DNA of 64,000 nucleotides from Echinicola sp. 20G. GTDB lineage: Bacteria > Bacteroidota > Bacteroidia > Cytophagales > Cyclobacteriaceae. The position numbers and the translations under genes are program-made. The stretch covers positions 4,098,501-4,162,500 of the forward strand of contig NZ_AP024154.1 in NCBI RefSeq assembly GCF_015533855.1, given 5' to 3'. The notes under the pieces were generated by a model. That model saw only the letters and a list, made by a program, of their open reading frames with translations, searched no databases and was not told where the DNA came from. Below are positions 27,858 to 37,577 of the stretch, in pieces. Numbering within the stretch: position 1 is the first letter of the stretch; each line of letters begins with the position of its first letter.

Positions 27858-28996
27858 AGGTATTGGTATTATATGACTATCCCCCTTCTCCTGGAGGACT
27901 TTCTACCCAGGGTGATTTGTTGTATCAAGGCCTGTTGGAGATAGGGGTTGATGCCTATGCAGTTCATTTTCAATCTTCACAAGAGAAAGAGTGGTATTAC
28001 CGTTGGTTTAGGCCTGATATAGTGGTAGGTATTGGGTATTGGGGACATATTCAGGATATAGTTATTCATCCAAATAGACACGGAGTAGTGGCCGTTCCCT
28101 GGCTTGTTGCTGACGGATTTGTCGGTAATTTCCGCGAGGTTTTAAATAAGCTTCCTCTTATTTTGGTTACTTCAAACTGGGTGAAACAAATGTATATTCG
28201 TGATGGTATAATGGGCGAGAATATCGAAGTTTTGCCTGTGGGATGCAAAACTGATATATTTTGTCCAGTCTCGGCGGAGGACGAAAAAGTTTTGGCCATA
28301 AGATCCGCCCTTGAAATTTCTTCCGATCAGCTGATGATCCTTACAGTTGGAGGGGATGCCACTTCAAAAGGAGCCCAGGAGGTGATGAAAGCACTGGCCA
28401 TTATTGAAAATAAAGTATCAGACTGGAAATATATATGTAAAGTATGGCCTCAGGAAAGGACTAATCTTCAAAATGTAGTTGATCGAGAGCTTTCGGGATT
28501 ATTAGGGATTGAAAAGAGGGTTCAATATGTTACCAATACAGTTTCTCGGAATTTTATGCCCTATCTGATTGCAGCATGTGATATTTATGCTGCCCCCTCG
28601 AGATTGGAGGGGTTTGGTATGCCACAAATTGAAGCCGGAGCGTGCGAAAAGCCTGTCATAGGTATTAAAGCTATGGGCATGTTGGATACCATTGTGCACA
28701 ATGAAACGGGTTTTTTGGCAAGAGTGGCTCAACAAATCGAAATAAATGAGGCTGAGCTGGGTATCGAGGCAGGTTATGATGCGCCTCATATAGTGGTCTT
28801 TGAAAGCCCGAGAGTCGTAGATTATAGAGCAGATGTGAATGACATTGCTAAATATTTATTGAAACTAATGAATAATAAGGGTTTACGAGATAAAATAGGA
28901 GAAAGCGCGAGGAAGTATATAGTCACTAATTTTGACTACCGTGTAGTAGCCCGAAAATTTGTAAGCATTGTTCAAGATAGGCTAGGAATTAATTAG
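27854..28996 (+). CDS. GT4-type glycosyltransferase
   Basis: GT-B retaining glycosyltransferase. The N-domain starts VLVLYDYPPSPGGLSTQGD. The C-domain donor site is SRLEGFGMPQIEAGACEKPV with the E(x7)E pattern. About 380 residues, no membrane span. Overlaps the deacetylase by 4 bases. The next start follows after 8 bases, with the Shine-Dalgarno overlapping this stop codon, so it is the middle gene of a tight operon. Acceptor and donor unknown. Confidence 0.9.
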   Translation: MKVLVLYDYPPSPGGLSTQGDLLYQGLLEIGVDAYAVHFQSSQEKEWYYRWFRPDIVVGIGYWGHIQDIVIHPNRHGVVAVPWLVADGFVGNFREVLNKLPLILVTSNWVKQMYIRDGIMGENIEVLPVGCKTDIFCPVSAEDEKVLAIRSALEISSDQLMILTVGGDATSKGAQEVMKALAIIENKVSDWKYICKVWPQERTNLQNVVDRELSGLLGIEKRVQYVTNTVSRNFMPYLIAACDIYAAPSRLEGFGMPQIEAGACEKPVIGIKAMGMLDTIVHNETGFLARVAQQIEINEAELGIEAGYDAPHIVVFESPRVVDYRADVNDIAKYLLKLMNNKGLRDKIGESARKYIVTNFDYRVVARKFVSIVQDRLGIN

Positions 28997-29004
28997 GAGG
29001 AGAC

Positions 29005-30204
29005 GTGGATTCTGAAAACAAAAGATTAATTGAGGAAGCCAAGAAAGCAGCTTTGAGTGTTTTAATTTATAATGCTGACGGTCCTTTTGAGGGATTGCCC
29101 AGGACAGCTGGATTTGGATATCCAGAGCCCTATACCAGGGATCTTATGTTTTCAATTTTAGGGGTGGCGGTTTCCGGAAATGAAAAGTTGATAAAGAGTA
29201 CCCGAAAGGTACTGGAAATGCTTGCTCAAAACCAATCTCCCAAAGGTCATATTTCTTCTTTGGTTCACGAAGTGGATAATAGAGGGGCAAGTGATACGAC
29301 TCCGTTATTTTTATTGGGAGTAAGTGTTTTCAGAAGAATAGTAGGAGAACCTCTGTTTTTAGAACAGGCGGTTAAAAAATCATTGACATGGATGGAATAC
29401 CAGAGTCCCAGTGATGAATACCTTGTTGCCCAACTGCCCACCAGTGATTGGCGTGATGAACAATGGGTAATTGGTTATGGCTTGTTTGTAAATACCCTGG
29501 TATTTAGTTTTCTGATGCTTTTGGGTTGTAGAAAAAGGGCTTCGAAACTTTTTAAGGAGATAAGGTTTCTTAATCTGGACAAAAATAAAGAATTGAGAGG
29601 TGATCATGAAGGATTAATATGGGAGAATCCTCCTTACTATTCATTGTGGAGATATAAAGTTTTTCGTAGTGACCGATTTGATCTATTGGGTAACAGCCTG
29701 GCCATTTTATCAGGAATAGCCTCCTTAAAAAGGGCTGAAGCCATCATTGAATGGATTGAAAAATGGTGCCAAAAGCAAAAGAATGAAGGAAAACAAACAT
29801 CAGACCTGCCTCCTAATTTCTTTCCTTTTATTGAACCGGGAGATCCGGACTGGCACTCTAGATACAGAAAATTTAACATGCCTGGCGAGTACCATAATGG
29901 AGGGATTTGGCCTTTTATATGTAGTATCTATATATGTTCACTTGTAGCAGCACATAAATATGACCTAGCCGAAATGAAACTGGTAAGCCTTACTTATCTT
30001 GTAAAAAAGTCAAAGGACCGTAAATTATCTTTTGGATTTAATGAATGGTTAAGGCCAAAGGATGGTCTCCCCTGTGGGCAAGATTGGCAAAGTTGGAGTG
30101 CAGCCCTTTACCTGTATGCTGCTAAGTGTGTTCAAGAACGTAAAACTCCATTTTTCGATGGAATCAGAGAAGAGGTTGCTAAAAGATTTCAATATGAAGG
30201 GTAG
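29005..30204 (+). CDS. GH100/amylo-alpha-1,6-glucosidase-like glycosidase
   Basis: Alpha/alpha-toroid glycosidase-like protein, about 399 residues. Conserved blocks: FGYPEPYTRDLMFSILG, LPTSDWRDEQW (Asp candidate acid), NMPGEYHNGGIWPF and GQDWQSWSAALYLYAAKC. These resemble GH100 neutral/alkaline invertases and related debranching-type enzymes. GTG start chosen because a strong AGGAGG lies 5 bases before it, an unusually good Shine-Dalgarno for this organism. Third gene of the operon; its activity on sucrose or an operon-made glycan is open. Confidence 0.82.
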   Translation: MDSENKRLIEEAKKAALSVLIYNADGPFEGLPRTAGFGYPEPYTRDLMFSILGVAVSGNEKLIKSTRKVLEMLAQNQSPKGHISSLVHEVDNRGASDTTPLFLLGVSVFRRIVGEPLFLEQAVKKSLTWMEYQSPSDEYLVAQLPTSDWRDEQWVIGYGLFVNTLVFSFLMLLGCRKRASKLFKEIRFLNLDKNKELRGDHEGLIWENPPYYSLWRYKVFRSDRFDLLGNSLAILSGIASLKRAEAIIEWIEKWCQKQKNEGKQTSDLPPNFFPFIEPGDPDWHSRYRKFNMPGEYHNGGIWPFICSIYICSLVAAHKYDLAEMKLVSLTYLVKKSKDRKLSFGFNEWLRPKDGLPCGQDWQSWSAALYLYAAKCVQERKTPFFDGIREEVAKRFQYEG

Positions 30205-31132
30205 ATATGGGGCTTGAAAGCGGATTATATTAGTGGGATTTTAGGACTAAGAGATTGGTTGATCTATTTTATGAGTTTTCGTTTTACTCCTAGTAGCCAA
30301 ATTCACATAGGTTCTAGCTTATTTTCAAACCTTCCTGCCTTTTATTTAGGGGCATGTATATTCTTGAGGGTCCTTATGAATGCTTTGCATTTTTTTCCAA
30401 AGCTTTGGGGAAAGGCCATTGATAAAAAAGTAGTCAAACTTCGCCTAGGGTAGGTAGTAAATCCAGACAATTGGAGTCATCCGCTTAAGGCGGACAAGAT
30501 ATTCAAATTGGGTTGATTCAGGGGCCTTTTACTCAATTTGATTTTGTAATAATTCCTAATTCCTACAAATGAGTGATCTCGTTGTTCCAATAACCGAGCT
30601 AATCCATTTCCTTAATGCCCTCCGCAAAAGCTCCAAAATCGAATGTTCAAAGGTACTGTTTCACGGTTTTCATTTATTATTTTGGATTTCCCTAGCTAGG
30701 TACACTCTTACGGATACCCATACCTATTTAATTATGAAATTGATAAATATTCGGATCGGGAAATCTTCTTAAGCTTTGTTGCGTATGGCTAATTTTTTTG
30801 CCAATTAACATACTGTTTGATACACTAGTCACTTTTAGTGATCAAACTTGTTTTAAGATAACTATTGCCCATTGAAGTCTTTTAAACCTGTGATATATAT
30901 AAATGTACACTTGTTTAATGTAAGCTATTTAAAACCAGTGAAATATAACTTTGGAGTTCAAGAAGTATTAAAGGGGACTCTATGTTTAGTGCTTTCTGAA
31001 AAATGCTTCAGGTCTTGTTCAGTTACTTGTAAGAAGGTTGTCTATATGTGAGTTAAAACATCAAAATCCCTCTCAAAATACAAAGAAGAATGATATTACT
31101 CAAATGATTTTATTATTACTAGTTGGAAAACC
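30205..31132. other. Long intergenic stretch
   Basis: About 930 bases. Two open frames (79 and 67 codons) lack family resemblance and good starts. A small palindrome TCCGC-TTAAG-GCGGA lies at 30478-30494. No gene supported. Confidence 0.5.
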
Positions 31133-33421
31133 ATGAAAATCGGATATATAAGTACTTACCCTCCAAGAGAATGTGGAATCGGCACCTTCACCCAAAATCT
31201 TCAACAAAATATAAGAAAAGCGTTTGAAGATGATGACATAAAATATGAAGGCAATGTCATAGCACTCGGTGATAATGATGGCCAATATATCTACCCAAAA
31301 GAGGTGAGAATGAGTTTGCAGCAGGACCAGCAATCAGATTATCTTGAAGCAGCTGATTTTATAAATTTAAGTGGTTTGGATCTTTGTATTCTTGAGCACG
31401 AGTTTGGAATATTTGGAGGAGAAAGCGGGGTGTATATTCTTCCTCTACTGCATAAGCTCGAAATGCCATTTATTGTTACGCTTCATACAGTTCTTGACAC
31501 CCCTTCATATAATCAAAAGATTATCTTTAAAGAGGTATGCAGGATGGCCAAAGCGATCGTGGTGATGAGTAATAAGGCCGTTAACTTGCTCGAAGAAATA
31601 TACCTTGTGCCAGAAGAAAAGATAAATTTAATAGAACATGGGGTCCCTGATATCCACTATGACGCTTCTGAAGTGAGAAAAACTTTTCGCTTTGATGGTA
31701 AAAAGGTATTGTTAACCTTTGGCTTTATCAGCCGCAATAAAGGCATCGAAACGGTAATCAAATCGCTTCCTGAAGTCATAAAAAAATATCCCAATACCAT
31801 TTATTTAATATTGGGAAAAACACATCCTAATGTAGTCAAATATGCTGGAGAAGAGTACCGAAATTATCTTCATCGTCTTGCGAAAAATTTGGATATGCAA
31901 GACCATGTATTGTTTATAAATGAGTTTATTGATGAAAATGAACTGATAAGATATCTCACTGCGTGCGATGTTTATATCACCCCCTATCTGTCCAAAGCCC
32001 AAATAACCAGTGGAACCCTTAGTTATGCCTTTGGGGTAGGCTGCGCGGTAGCGTCTACACCCTATTGGCATGCCGAAGAACTCTTAGCAAATGGTAAAGG
32101 GAAAATTTTCGATTTTAAGAACCATGAAGAACTTTCATTGCTCTTAAACAGCTTATTCGACAATCCTGACCAGTTAAAAGAGATCAAAGAAAAGGCACTT
32201 GAATATGGAAAGACCATAACCTGGCCCGAGATAGGGAGAAAGTATAAGCATCTTTTAAATTCTGTTCTAAAACAAGTTCCAATCAATACAGAAAAAAGGA
32301 AAATCATTTTGAATATTCAATTAATGCCCAAGTTTTCATTAGTGCATATCAAGCGACTGACCGATGATACTGGGATTATTCAACATGCAAAATATGGGAT
32401 TCCCAATCTCAAGGAAGGGTACTGCTTGGATGATAATGCTAGGGCACTTTTTATGGTACTAATGGCTTATAAGCAGAAACGTGATCCACTGGCATTAGAG
32501 TATATGCCTATTTACCTGAGTTATATTCATTATATGCAAAATCCAAATGGCACATTTAAGAACTTTCTGGGATTTAACAGAATGTTCAAGGATGAGGTAG
32601 GTTCTGAAGATTCGTTTGGAAGAACCATTTGGGCATTAGGTTACCTTTTGGGAAATGCCCCAAACGATGCCTATTTCCAAACAGGTCGATTATTGTTTTT
32701 TGATGCGGTACCAAATTTTGAAAACCTAAGATCAATTAGAAGCATCGCCAATACGATAATTGGGATAAGTTATTACTTAAAAACCAATATGCTTGATGAA
32801 AAAATGATTGAATTGCTAAGGGTACTGACAAATAAGCTGGTCTTACAATATAAAAGACAATCCTCTTCAGATTGGCAATGGTTTGAGTCTCTTTTGGCCT
32901 ATGATAATGGAATCCTTCCACTAGCCTTGATGCAGTCTGCTGAAATATTGGAAGATGATGAGGTGCTGGGAATTGCCATGGAAACCATGGATTTTCTGAC
33001 CTTGCATATCATGAAAGATGGTTTTTTATCAATTATTGGGAATAAAGAGTGGTATGTCAAAAATGGGCATCGATCAGTTTATGCCCAACAACCCATCGAT
33101 GCCTTATCAATGGTGTTAATGTACTATCAAGCATTTCTGCTTACAAGGAAAAATGAATATCTACAAAAACTATTTACTTCATTTATGTGGTTTTTAGGAG
33201 AAAATGATCTTAGAATGAGCCTGTATGATTTTGAGACAAAAGGCTGCTGTGACGGTTTTGAAAGTTATGGAGTGAATAGAAACCAGGGAGCGGAGAGTTC
33301 CCTTGCCTATCTAATATCCCATTTGATTGTGCTGCAAGCCCATGAGGAATTTTATAAAATCGAAGAGTCAGAAATATCCAAAAACAAAACTAATCGTTTA
33401 AATAAAGAATTATATCATTGA
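31133..33421 (+). CDS. GT4 glycosyltransferase fused to helical-toroid domain
   Basis: 762-residue fusion. Residues about 1-375 are a GT-B/GT4 transferase (CGIGTFTQNL opening, HGVPD, SRNKGIETVI and a C-domain donor site). Residues about 385-750 are a mostly helical domain (TGIIQHAKYGIPNLKEGYCL, DDNARALFMVLMAY, GVNRNQGAESSLAYLI) that looks like an alpha/alpha-toroid glycosidase or epimerase fold. Such fusions suggest synthesis and trimming, or a glycan-binding scaffold, in one polypeptide. The stop overlaps the next GT start (TTGA). The C-terminal function is not known to me. Confidence 0.83.
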   Translation: MKIGYISTYPPRECGIGTFTQNLQQNIRKAFEDDDIKYEGNVIALGDNDGQYIYPKEVRMSLQQDQQSDYLEAADFINLSGLDLCILEHEFGIFGGESGVYILPLLHKLEMPFIVTLHTVLDTPSYNQKIIFKEVCRMAKAIVVMSNKAVNLLEEIYLVPEEKINLIEHGVPDIHYDASEVRKTFRFDGKKVLLTFGFISRNKGIETVIKSLPEVIKKYPNTIYLILGKTHPNVVKYAGEEYRNYLHRLAKNLDMQDHVLFINEFIDENELIRYLTACDVYITPYLSKAQITSGTLSYAFGVGCAVASTPYWHAEELLANGKGKIFDFKNHEELSLLLNSLFDNPDQLKEIKEKALEYGKTITWPEIGRKYKHLLNSVLKQVPINTEKRKIILNIQLMPKFSLVHIKRLTDDTGIIQHAKYGIPNLKEGYCLDDNARALFMVLMAYKQKRDPLALEYMPIYLSYIHYMQNPNGTFKNFLGFNRMFKDEVGSEDSFGRTIWALGYLLGNAPNDAYFQTGRLLFFDAVPNFENLRSIRSIANTIIGISYYLKTNMLDEKMIELLRVLTNKLVLQYKRQSSSDWQWFESLLAYDNGILPLALMQSAEILEDDEVLGIAMETMDFLTLHIMKDGFLSIIGNKEWYVKNGHRSVYAQQPIDALSMVLMYYQAFLLTRKNEYLQKLFTSFMWFLGENDLRMSLYDFETKGCCDGFESYGVNRNQGAESSLAYLISHLIVLQAHEEFYKIEESEISKNKTNRLNKELYH

Positions 33422-34440
33422 AAATAGCCATACTCTCTTCTATTGCCTGGAGCACACCTCCTAAAAAATATGGGCCATGGGAACAAGTGGCTTCCAATAT
33501 CTGTGAAGGACTTTTGGAGAAAGGTATGGATGTAACCCTTTTTGCAACTGCCGACTCCCTTACTAAAGGGAGATTAGAATCAGCATGTGTGTTTCCTTAT
33601 GAAGAAGATAGGGCTGTGGATCCCAAAGTAGCAGAGTGTTTGCATATCAGTAACCTAATGGAGCAAGCCCATCAGTTTGATATCATTCATAATCATTTCG
33701 ATTTTCTCCCGCTTACCTACTCTGCATTGGTTAAAACACCCATGATTACAACCATACATGGTTTTTCATCCCCTAAAATCATTCCTGTTTATAAGAAATA
33801 TAACGCAAAGACTGCTTATGTATCCATTTCCGATGCTGATAGGTCAAAAGAACTGGATTATATTGCCACTGTTTATCACGGGATTGATCCCTTGATTTAT
33901 AACTTTCAAGCGGTTAAAGAGGATTATCTCTTGTTTTTTGGTAGGATTCATCCGGAGAAAGGTACTCATGTGGCGATTGAAATAGCCAAAAGGTCAAACC
34001 ATCGTTTGATTATAGCAGGTTTGATCCAAGATCAAGTCTATTTTAAAGAAAAGGTCAAGCCTTTTATCGACGATGATTTGGTAAGTTATTTGGGAAATCT
34101 TGAACCAGATAGAGGAAAAAAACTACTTGGAGGGAGTAAGGCTTTACTTCATCCTATCAATTTTGAGGAACCATTCGGATTAAGTGTGATAGAGGCAATG
34201 ATGTGTGGGACGCCAGTTATTGCTTTTGATAGAGGGAGCATGCGAGAGCTTATTAAGGATGGGAAAACGGGTTATTTAGTGCAAAATGTGGGGGATGCCG
34301 TAGAAAAGGTTGGGCTCATAGGAAATATGTCCCCGGAGTTTTGCCGAGCACATGCGATAGAAAAATTCAGTATAAATGAAATGGTCGAAAATTATATTTT
34401 GGCCTATAGGAAAGTACTTCAAGGTACAAATAAAGCCTAA
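33418..34440 (+). CDS. GT4-type glycosyltransferase
   Basis: GT-B transferase opening KIAILSSIAWSTPPKKYGPWE, with HNHFDFLPL and the donor-site block NFEEPFGLSVIEAMMCGTPV. TTG start overlaps the previous stop by four bases, matching family length (340). Its stop overlaps the stop of the convergent GH130 gene by four bases (CTAA). Works with its upstream fused GT; product unknown. Confidence 0.9.
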   Translation: MKIAILSSIAWSTPPKKYGPWEQVASNICEGLLEKGMDVTLFATADSLTKGRLESACVFPYEEDRAVDPKVAECLHISNLMEQAHQFDIIHNHFDFLPLTYSALVKTPMITTIHGFSSPKIIPVYKKYNAKTAYVSISDADRSKELDYIATVYHGIDPLIYNFQAVKEDYLLFFGRIHPEKGTHVAIEIAKRSNHRLIIAGLIQDQVYFKEKVKPFIDDDLVSYLGNLEPDRGKKLLGGSKALLHPINFEEPFGLSVIEAMMCGTPVIAFDRGSMRELIKDGKTGYLVQNVGDAVEKVGLIGNMSPEFCRAHAIEKFSINEMVENYILAYRKVLQGTNKA

Positions 34441-35957
34441 TTTTTTTTAAGCGCTTCTAAGAGCTCATTCATAGATATGACAGCATAAGTTGAGGAATAA
34501 TCGGATACGGCGTAGGGCAAAATTAAATTGTTATTGTGAATGATGGAACCACAAGAATAGACTACGTTCGGGACATAGCCATCTCTTTCCTTTTCCAGAG
34601 GTGTAAGCAGAGGCTCTTTTAGTCTTCCAATTTCTTTGGTAGGATCTTCCAGATCAAGAAGGGATGCCCCTATGCTATACCGTCTCATCGGTCCAACACC
34701 ATGCGTTATTACTAACCAACCTTCATTTGTCCAGATTGGTGATCCACAATTCCCAATTTGGGTATATTCCCAAGGGAATTTAGGTTCCTGAATCTTGATA
34801 GGGTCATTCCATAGCGTGCTTTTGTCAGAAAACATAATGTAATTATTTACACCATCAATCCTTGCGAGCATCGCATATTGGCCATTTATTTTTTTTGGGA
34901 ATAAAGCAAGGTTTTTGTTTTGTGCACCTTCCCCGTGAAGGGGCATTACCCTGAAAGTATAAAAATCTTCTGTTGAGAGTAGTTTTGGTAAGGTCGTGTG
35001 GCCATTATAGGCTGAATATGTAGCATACACCTTCTCTGTTCCATCGCTCTCAATAAAATTCACAAATCGCGCATCTTCAATCCCTTTGCTTTCTGAATTT
35101 GATATGGGAAAAAGTACCCTTTCTGTTAGATCTGAGTCCAACTGGAATTGGACATCATAAAATGAGTCTACCAACCAGGTTATCTCGTTCAAAGCCATTC
35201 TTCTTTCAAGGCTGATGGATTTGTCATTTAAAATTTTTGCAACTGCAGTGGTTAATGCATAATATTCGAAGTTTGCAGGAAGATCTTCCATGATAGATTT
35301 AGAATATTTCTTAGGAATATTCATTTCAGTAAGCTTTTTAATAAATCGCTTTTTATCATACAACCTTTTATGCGTTACTTCAGCCAAGTCGATTTGATCT
35401 CCTGATTTCATAACATGCAGGTCATTGTTTTTGTCGATGATTCCTCTTCGGAAGACAATGGAAGAAATATGTCCTTCTCCTGTAGCCCTAAAAGATAGTA
35501 TCACTCTAACTTCGCCCTCCTCAAGGTACGATTGATCGAAATCCTTGATGATAGATGGGTTGAATATTGCGGCTGATTCAATAGAATATTCCATCGTACA
35601 ATAAGAACCAATCAACATTTTTTGGGAATCAGTAAGGGTCTCATAATGGCCATTCATCTTACCGATCAAGTCCAGAATTTTTTCAAAATGCTTGAAGAAT
35701 ATCTTTGAAATATTTCGATGGCGACTTGCAAATTCCCGCAGTGTCTGTTCCAAAGTTAATTTGACCTGCTCTTCGTCCATTAAAAGCACCTTATCGATCA
35801 TTTTTTCAGTCCGTTCTTGTCCATTCCAGAAAAATCTGGCTACGACTCTACTAGAATCTGGCGAAAATTTGAACTCTTTTCTTTTTGCTGTAACCTTCAT
35901 TATTTCAGCGGGGTATGATGGGTGCCTTCTACTAAATATAGCCTTTATATTTATCAT
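34437..35957 (-). CDS. GH130-family beta-mannoside phosphorylase/hydrolase
   Basis: GH130 five-bladed propeller, 506 residues with an extra helical N-terminal region (about 1-150). Signature blocks: EGHISSIVFRRGIID, SKGIEDARFVNF, GHTTLPKLLST, GAQNKNLALFPKKI, NCGSPIWTNEGWLVITHGVG and GYVPNVVYSCGSI. GH130 enzymes are mainly inverting phosphorylases of beta-mannosides, some hydrolases. Cytoplasmic. Convergent with the GT pair, sharing the last bases. The long N-terminal region and pairing with GT4 genes suggest turnover of a beta-mannan-like or related reserve/osmolyte glycan; inferred. Confidence 0.9.
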   Translation of the reverse strand: MINIKAIFSRRHPSYPAEIMKVTAKRKEFKFSPDSSRVVARFFWNGQERTEKMIDKVLLMDEEQVKLTLEQTLREFASRHRNISKIFFKHFEKILDLIGKMNGHYETLTDSQKMLIGSYCTMEYSIESAAIFNPSIIKDFDQSYLEEGEVRVILSFRATGEGHISSIVFRRGIIDKNNDLHVMKSGDQIDLAEVTHKRLYDKKRFIKKLTEMNIPKKYSKSIMEDLPANFEYYALTTAVAKILNDKSISLERRMALNEITWLVDSFYDVQFQLDSDLTERVLFPISNSESKGIEDARFVNFIESDGTEKVYATYSAYNGHTTLPKLLSTEDFYTFRVMPLHGEGAQNKNLALFPKKINGQYAMLARIDGVNNYIMFSDKSTLWNDPIKIQEPKFPWEYTQIGNCGSPIWTNEGWLVITHGVGPMRRYSIGASLLDLEDPTKEIGRLKEPLLTPLEKERDGYVPNVVYSCGSIIHNNNLILPYAVSDYSSTYAVISMNELLEALKKN

Positions 35958-36413
35958 AAAGCATTTCTGCTGTGTATATTTAATATAATAAGGATAAAAA
36001 ACTATTTCCTTTACTTTTGGTCAGCAAGGATTCTTTCAAATTGGCTTTTAAGCTATAAATTATTGGGTTTAAGTTTTTATAGTAGGTATTTGACATGTCA
36101 TAAGTGTCCCCAAAAAAAGATTAAGCGTATTCTGAGGGAAAAAGGTATGATGATGAAATCTGGACCTTATTATTTGGAAACAGGGCAATATTATGGTTTG
36201 TTTTTATTCTCATCTTTCAAGCGAGTAAAAGTTGATTTTTGATTTTTTGTCACAATTTCAATCGAAAGAAGGGACAATAAAAAACCTAAAAGGTGAGAAA
36301 TATACAAGAAAAGATATTTCAACTGTAACACTATACAGGTGGATTTTGATCATCTTTATCTTTGGAGCCAAGAAGAAGTTATTTCTTTTGAGCTTCTTGT
36401 GGAAGGATGAATT
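35958..36413. other. Intergenic stretch
   Basis: About 455 AT-rich bases with several short open frames lacking family or start support. No gene called. Confidence 0.45.
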
Positions 36414-36560
36414 ATGAAAGGATTTGTTGATAATTTGATTGGTGTAGGACTTGTTGTTGGGGCACTTACTGAATCTGATGGTAAAGAAAGCTATAAGATT
36501 TATTTGAATTTAGCATGTGCAGTCCTTGTGTGTCTTTGGGTTCTTAAAAGGATTAAATAA
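36414..36560 (+). CDS. Tiny membrane protein, 48 aa
   Basis: MKGFVDNLIGVGLVVGALTE opens a 48-residue peptide with two hydrophobic stretches (about 7-17 and 28-44) and a KRIK tail. It precedes the cupin gene closely and belongs to a row of tiny genes. Function unknown. Confidence 0.45.
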   Translation: MKGFVDNLIGVGLVVGALTESDGKESYKIYLNLACAVLVCLWVLKRIK

Positions 36561-36581
36561 AAACTCATGGGGCATTTTGAT

Positions 36582-36923
36582 ATGCGAAAATCAGAAATAT
36601 TAATTACCGTGGATTTGATCGATTATCTTCCAAATTCGATTCTTAGTAAAACCATTATTAAAAAGGCAACAGGAAACATCATTGTTCTTTCATTTGATTC
36701 GGGTGAGATACTGTCAGATAATAAATCTCCTTACGATAACTTCATTCAGGTGATTGAGGGAAAAGCGGAAGTCATCATTGATGGTAGTCATAAAATTATA
36801 AACTCAGGACAGTCTATTATTATTCCTGCTCATTTATCCAGTAGTATTAAAGCAAATATAAGGTTCAAAATGATCTCTACCATTATCAAAAGTGGATATG
36901 AAGAAGTAGAGTTAGGTCAGTAA
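36582..36923 (+). CDS. Small cupin-domain protein
   Basis: Single-domain cupin of about 113 residues (start MRKSEILITVD preferred; an ATG five codons upstream is possible). The beta-barrel core FDSGE, IQVIEGKAEVIIDG and GQSIIIPAH follows the cupin pattern, though the metal-binding His residues are sparse. Small cupins of this type occur in Bacteroidota stress clusters. Function unknown. Confidence 0.7.
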   Translation: MRKSEILITVDLIDYLPNSILSKTIIKKATGNIIVLSFDSGEILSDNKSPYDNFIQVIEGKAEVIIDGSHKIINSGQSIIIPAHLSSSIKANIRFKMISTIIKSGYEEVELGQ

Positions 36924-36935
36924 ATTAATATTAAA

Positions 36936-37157
36936 ATGGAGTCCGAGGAGAAAATAAACAGAGCTATTATAAAGTTGATTTTAAATATTGACAGAAACTA
37001 TCCGGAGCTTCTAAAGTACTTGGACGAAATGACTGTTGATATAGCTCCTGGTCCAGCGTCATTGGTATCGCAAAAAAATCTCAAGGCGTATTACAAGTCT
37101 TTGAAAAATCTATTAAAAGGATATTTGTCCAATAAAAGAAGATTGGGCAAAATATAA
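36936..37157 (+). CDS. Small hypothetical protein, 73 aa
   Basis: Helical, soluble, basic at the C-terminus: IDRNYPELLKYLDEMTV, then QKNLKAYYKSLKNLLKGY. Not recognised. 12 bases after the cupin gene, so probably co-transcribed. Confidence 0.6.
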   Translation: MESEEKINRAIIKLILNIDRNYPELLKYLDEMTVDIAPGPASLVSQKNLKAYYKSLKNLLKGYLSNKRRLGKI

Positions 37158-37188
37158 TTTTATTAAAAGTTAAATCGATTGAAAGTAT

Positions 37189-37374
37189 ATGAAAATAGTA
37201 AGGAGTTGGAGAGAGCAGAAGATTTTGCTTAAAAGAATGTTTCCTTTTCTTAGCGATGATGATTTTATTATTGATAGAGAAGACAGGAATAGTATGCTTG
37301 ATCGATTATCCAAAAAGCTAAAGAAATCCCGGGATGAATTGGAGTTGTTATTTGCAGAACTTCAGCGTTATTGA
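37189..37374 (+). CDS. CsbD-like small stress protein, 61 aa
   Basis: The pattern SWREQKILLKRMFPFLSDDD, then LDRLSKKLKKSRDELE matches the Bacteroidota CsbD-like family (..W.E.K..LK..FP.LTDDDL...E.L..KLGK..DEL). The family is linked to general stress; molecular role unknown. Last of the tiny-gene row. Confidence 0.65.
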   Translation: MKIVRSWREQKILLKRMFPFLSDDDFIIDREDRNSMLDRLSKKLKKSRDELELLFAELQRY

Positions 37375-37577
37375 CTACTGTATGTTCTATAGGATGAATA
37401 AGGTTGTCAGTTATATAAGGGGAAGCTGTAATAAGGATTCTTTGTAAATAGAATACATTATAAGTTATAAGCATAATAATCCCAAGTTAATCGTTTTACG
37501 CATCTCCGGTTTAGTGAAAGCTGTTGTTTATAGATAGGGGAGGACTATTTTTAGGTGAAACAAAAAACGCCAATCAA
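37375..37577. other. Spacer before the MITE-like element
   Basis: Nothing coding recognised. Confidence 0.4.

Noticed and set aside
30214..30453. 79-codon open frame after the GH100-like gene
   Set aside because: TTG start, no Shine-Dalgarno, no family resemblance and no coding-like bias; likely chance.
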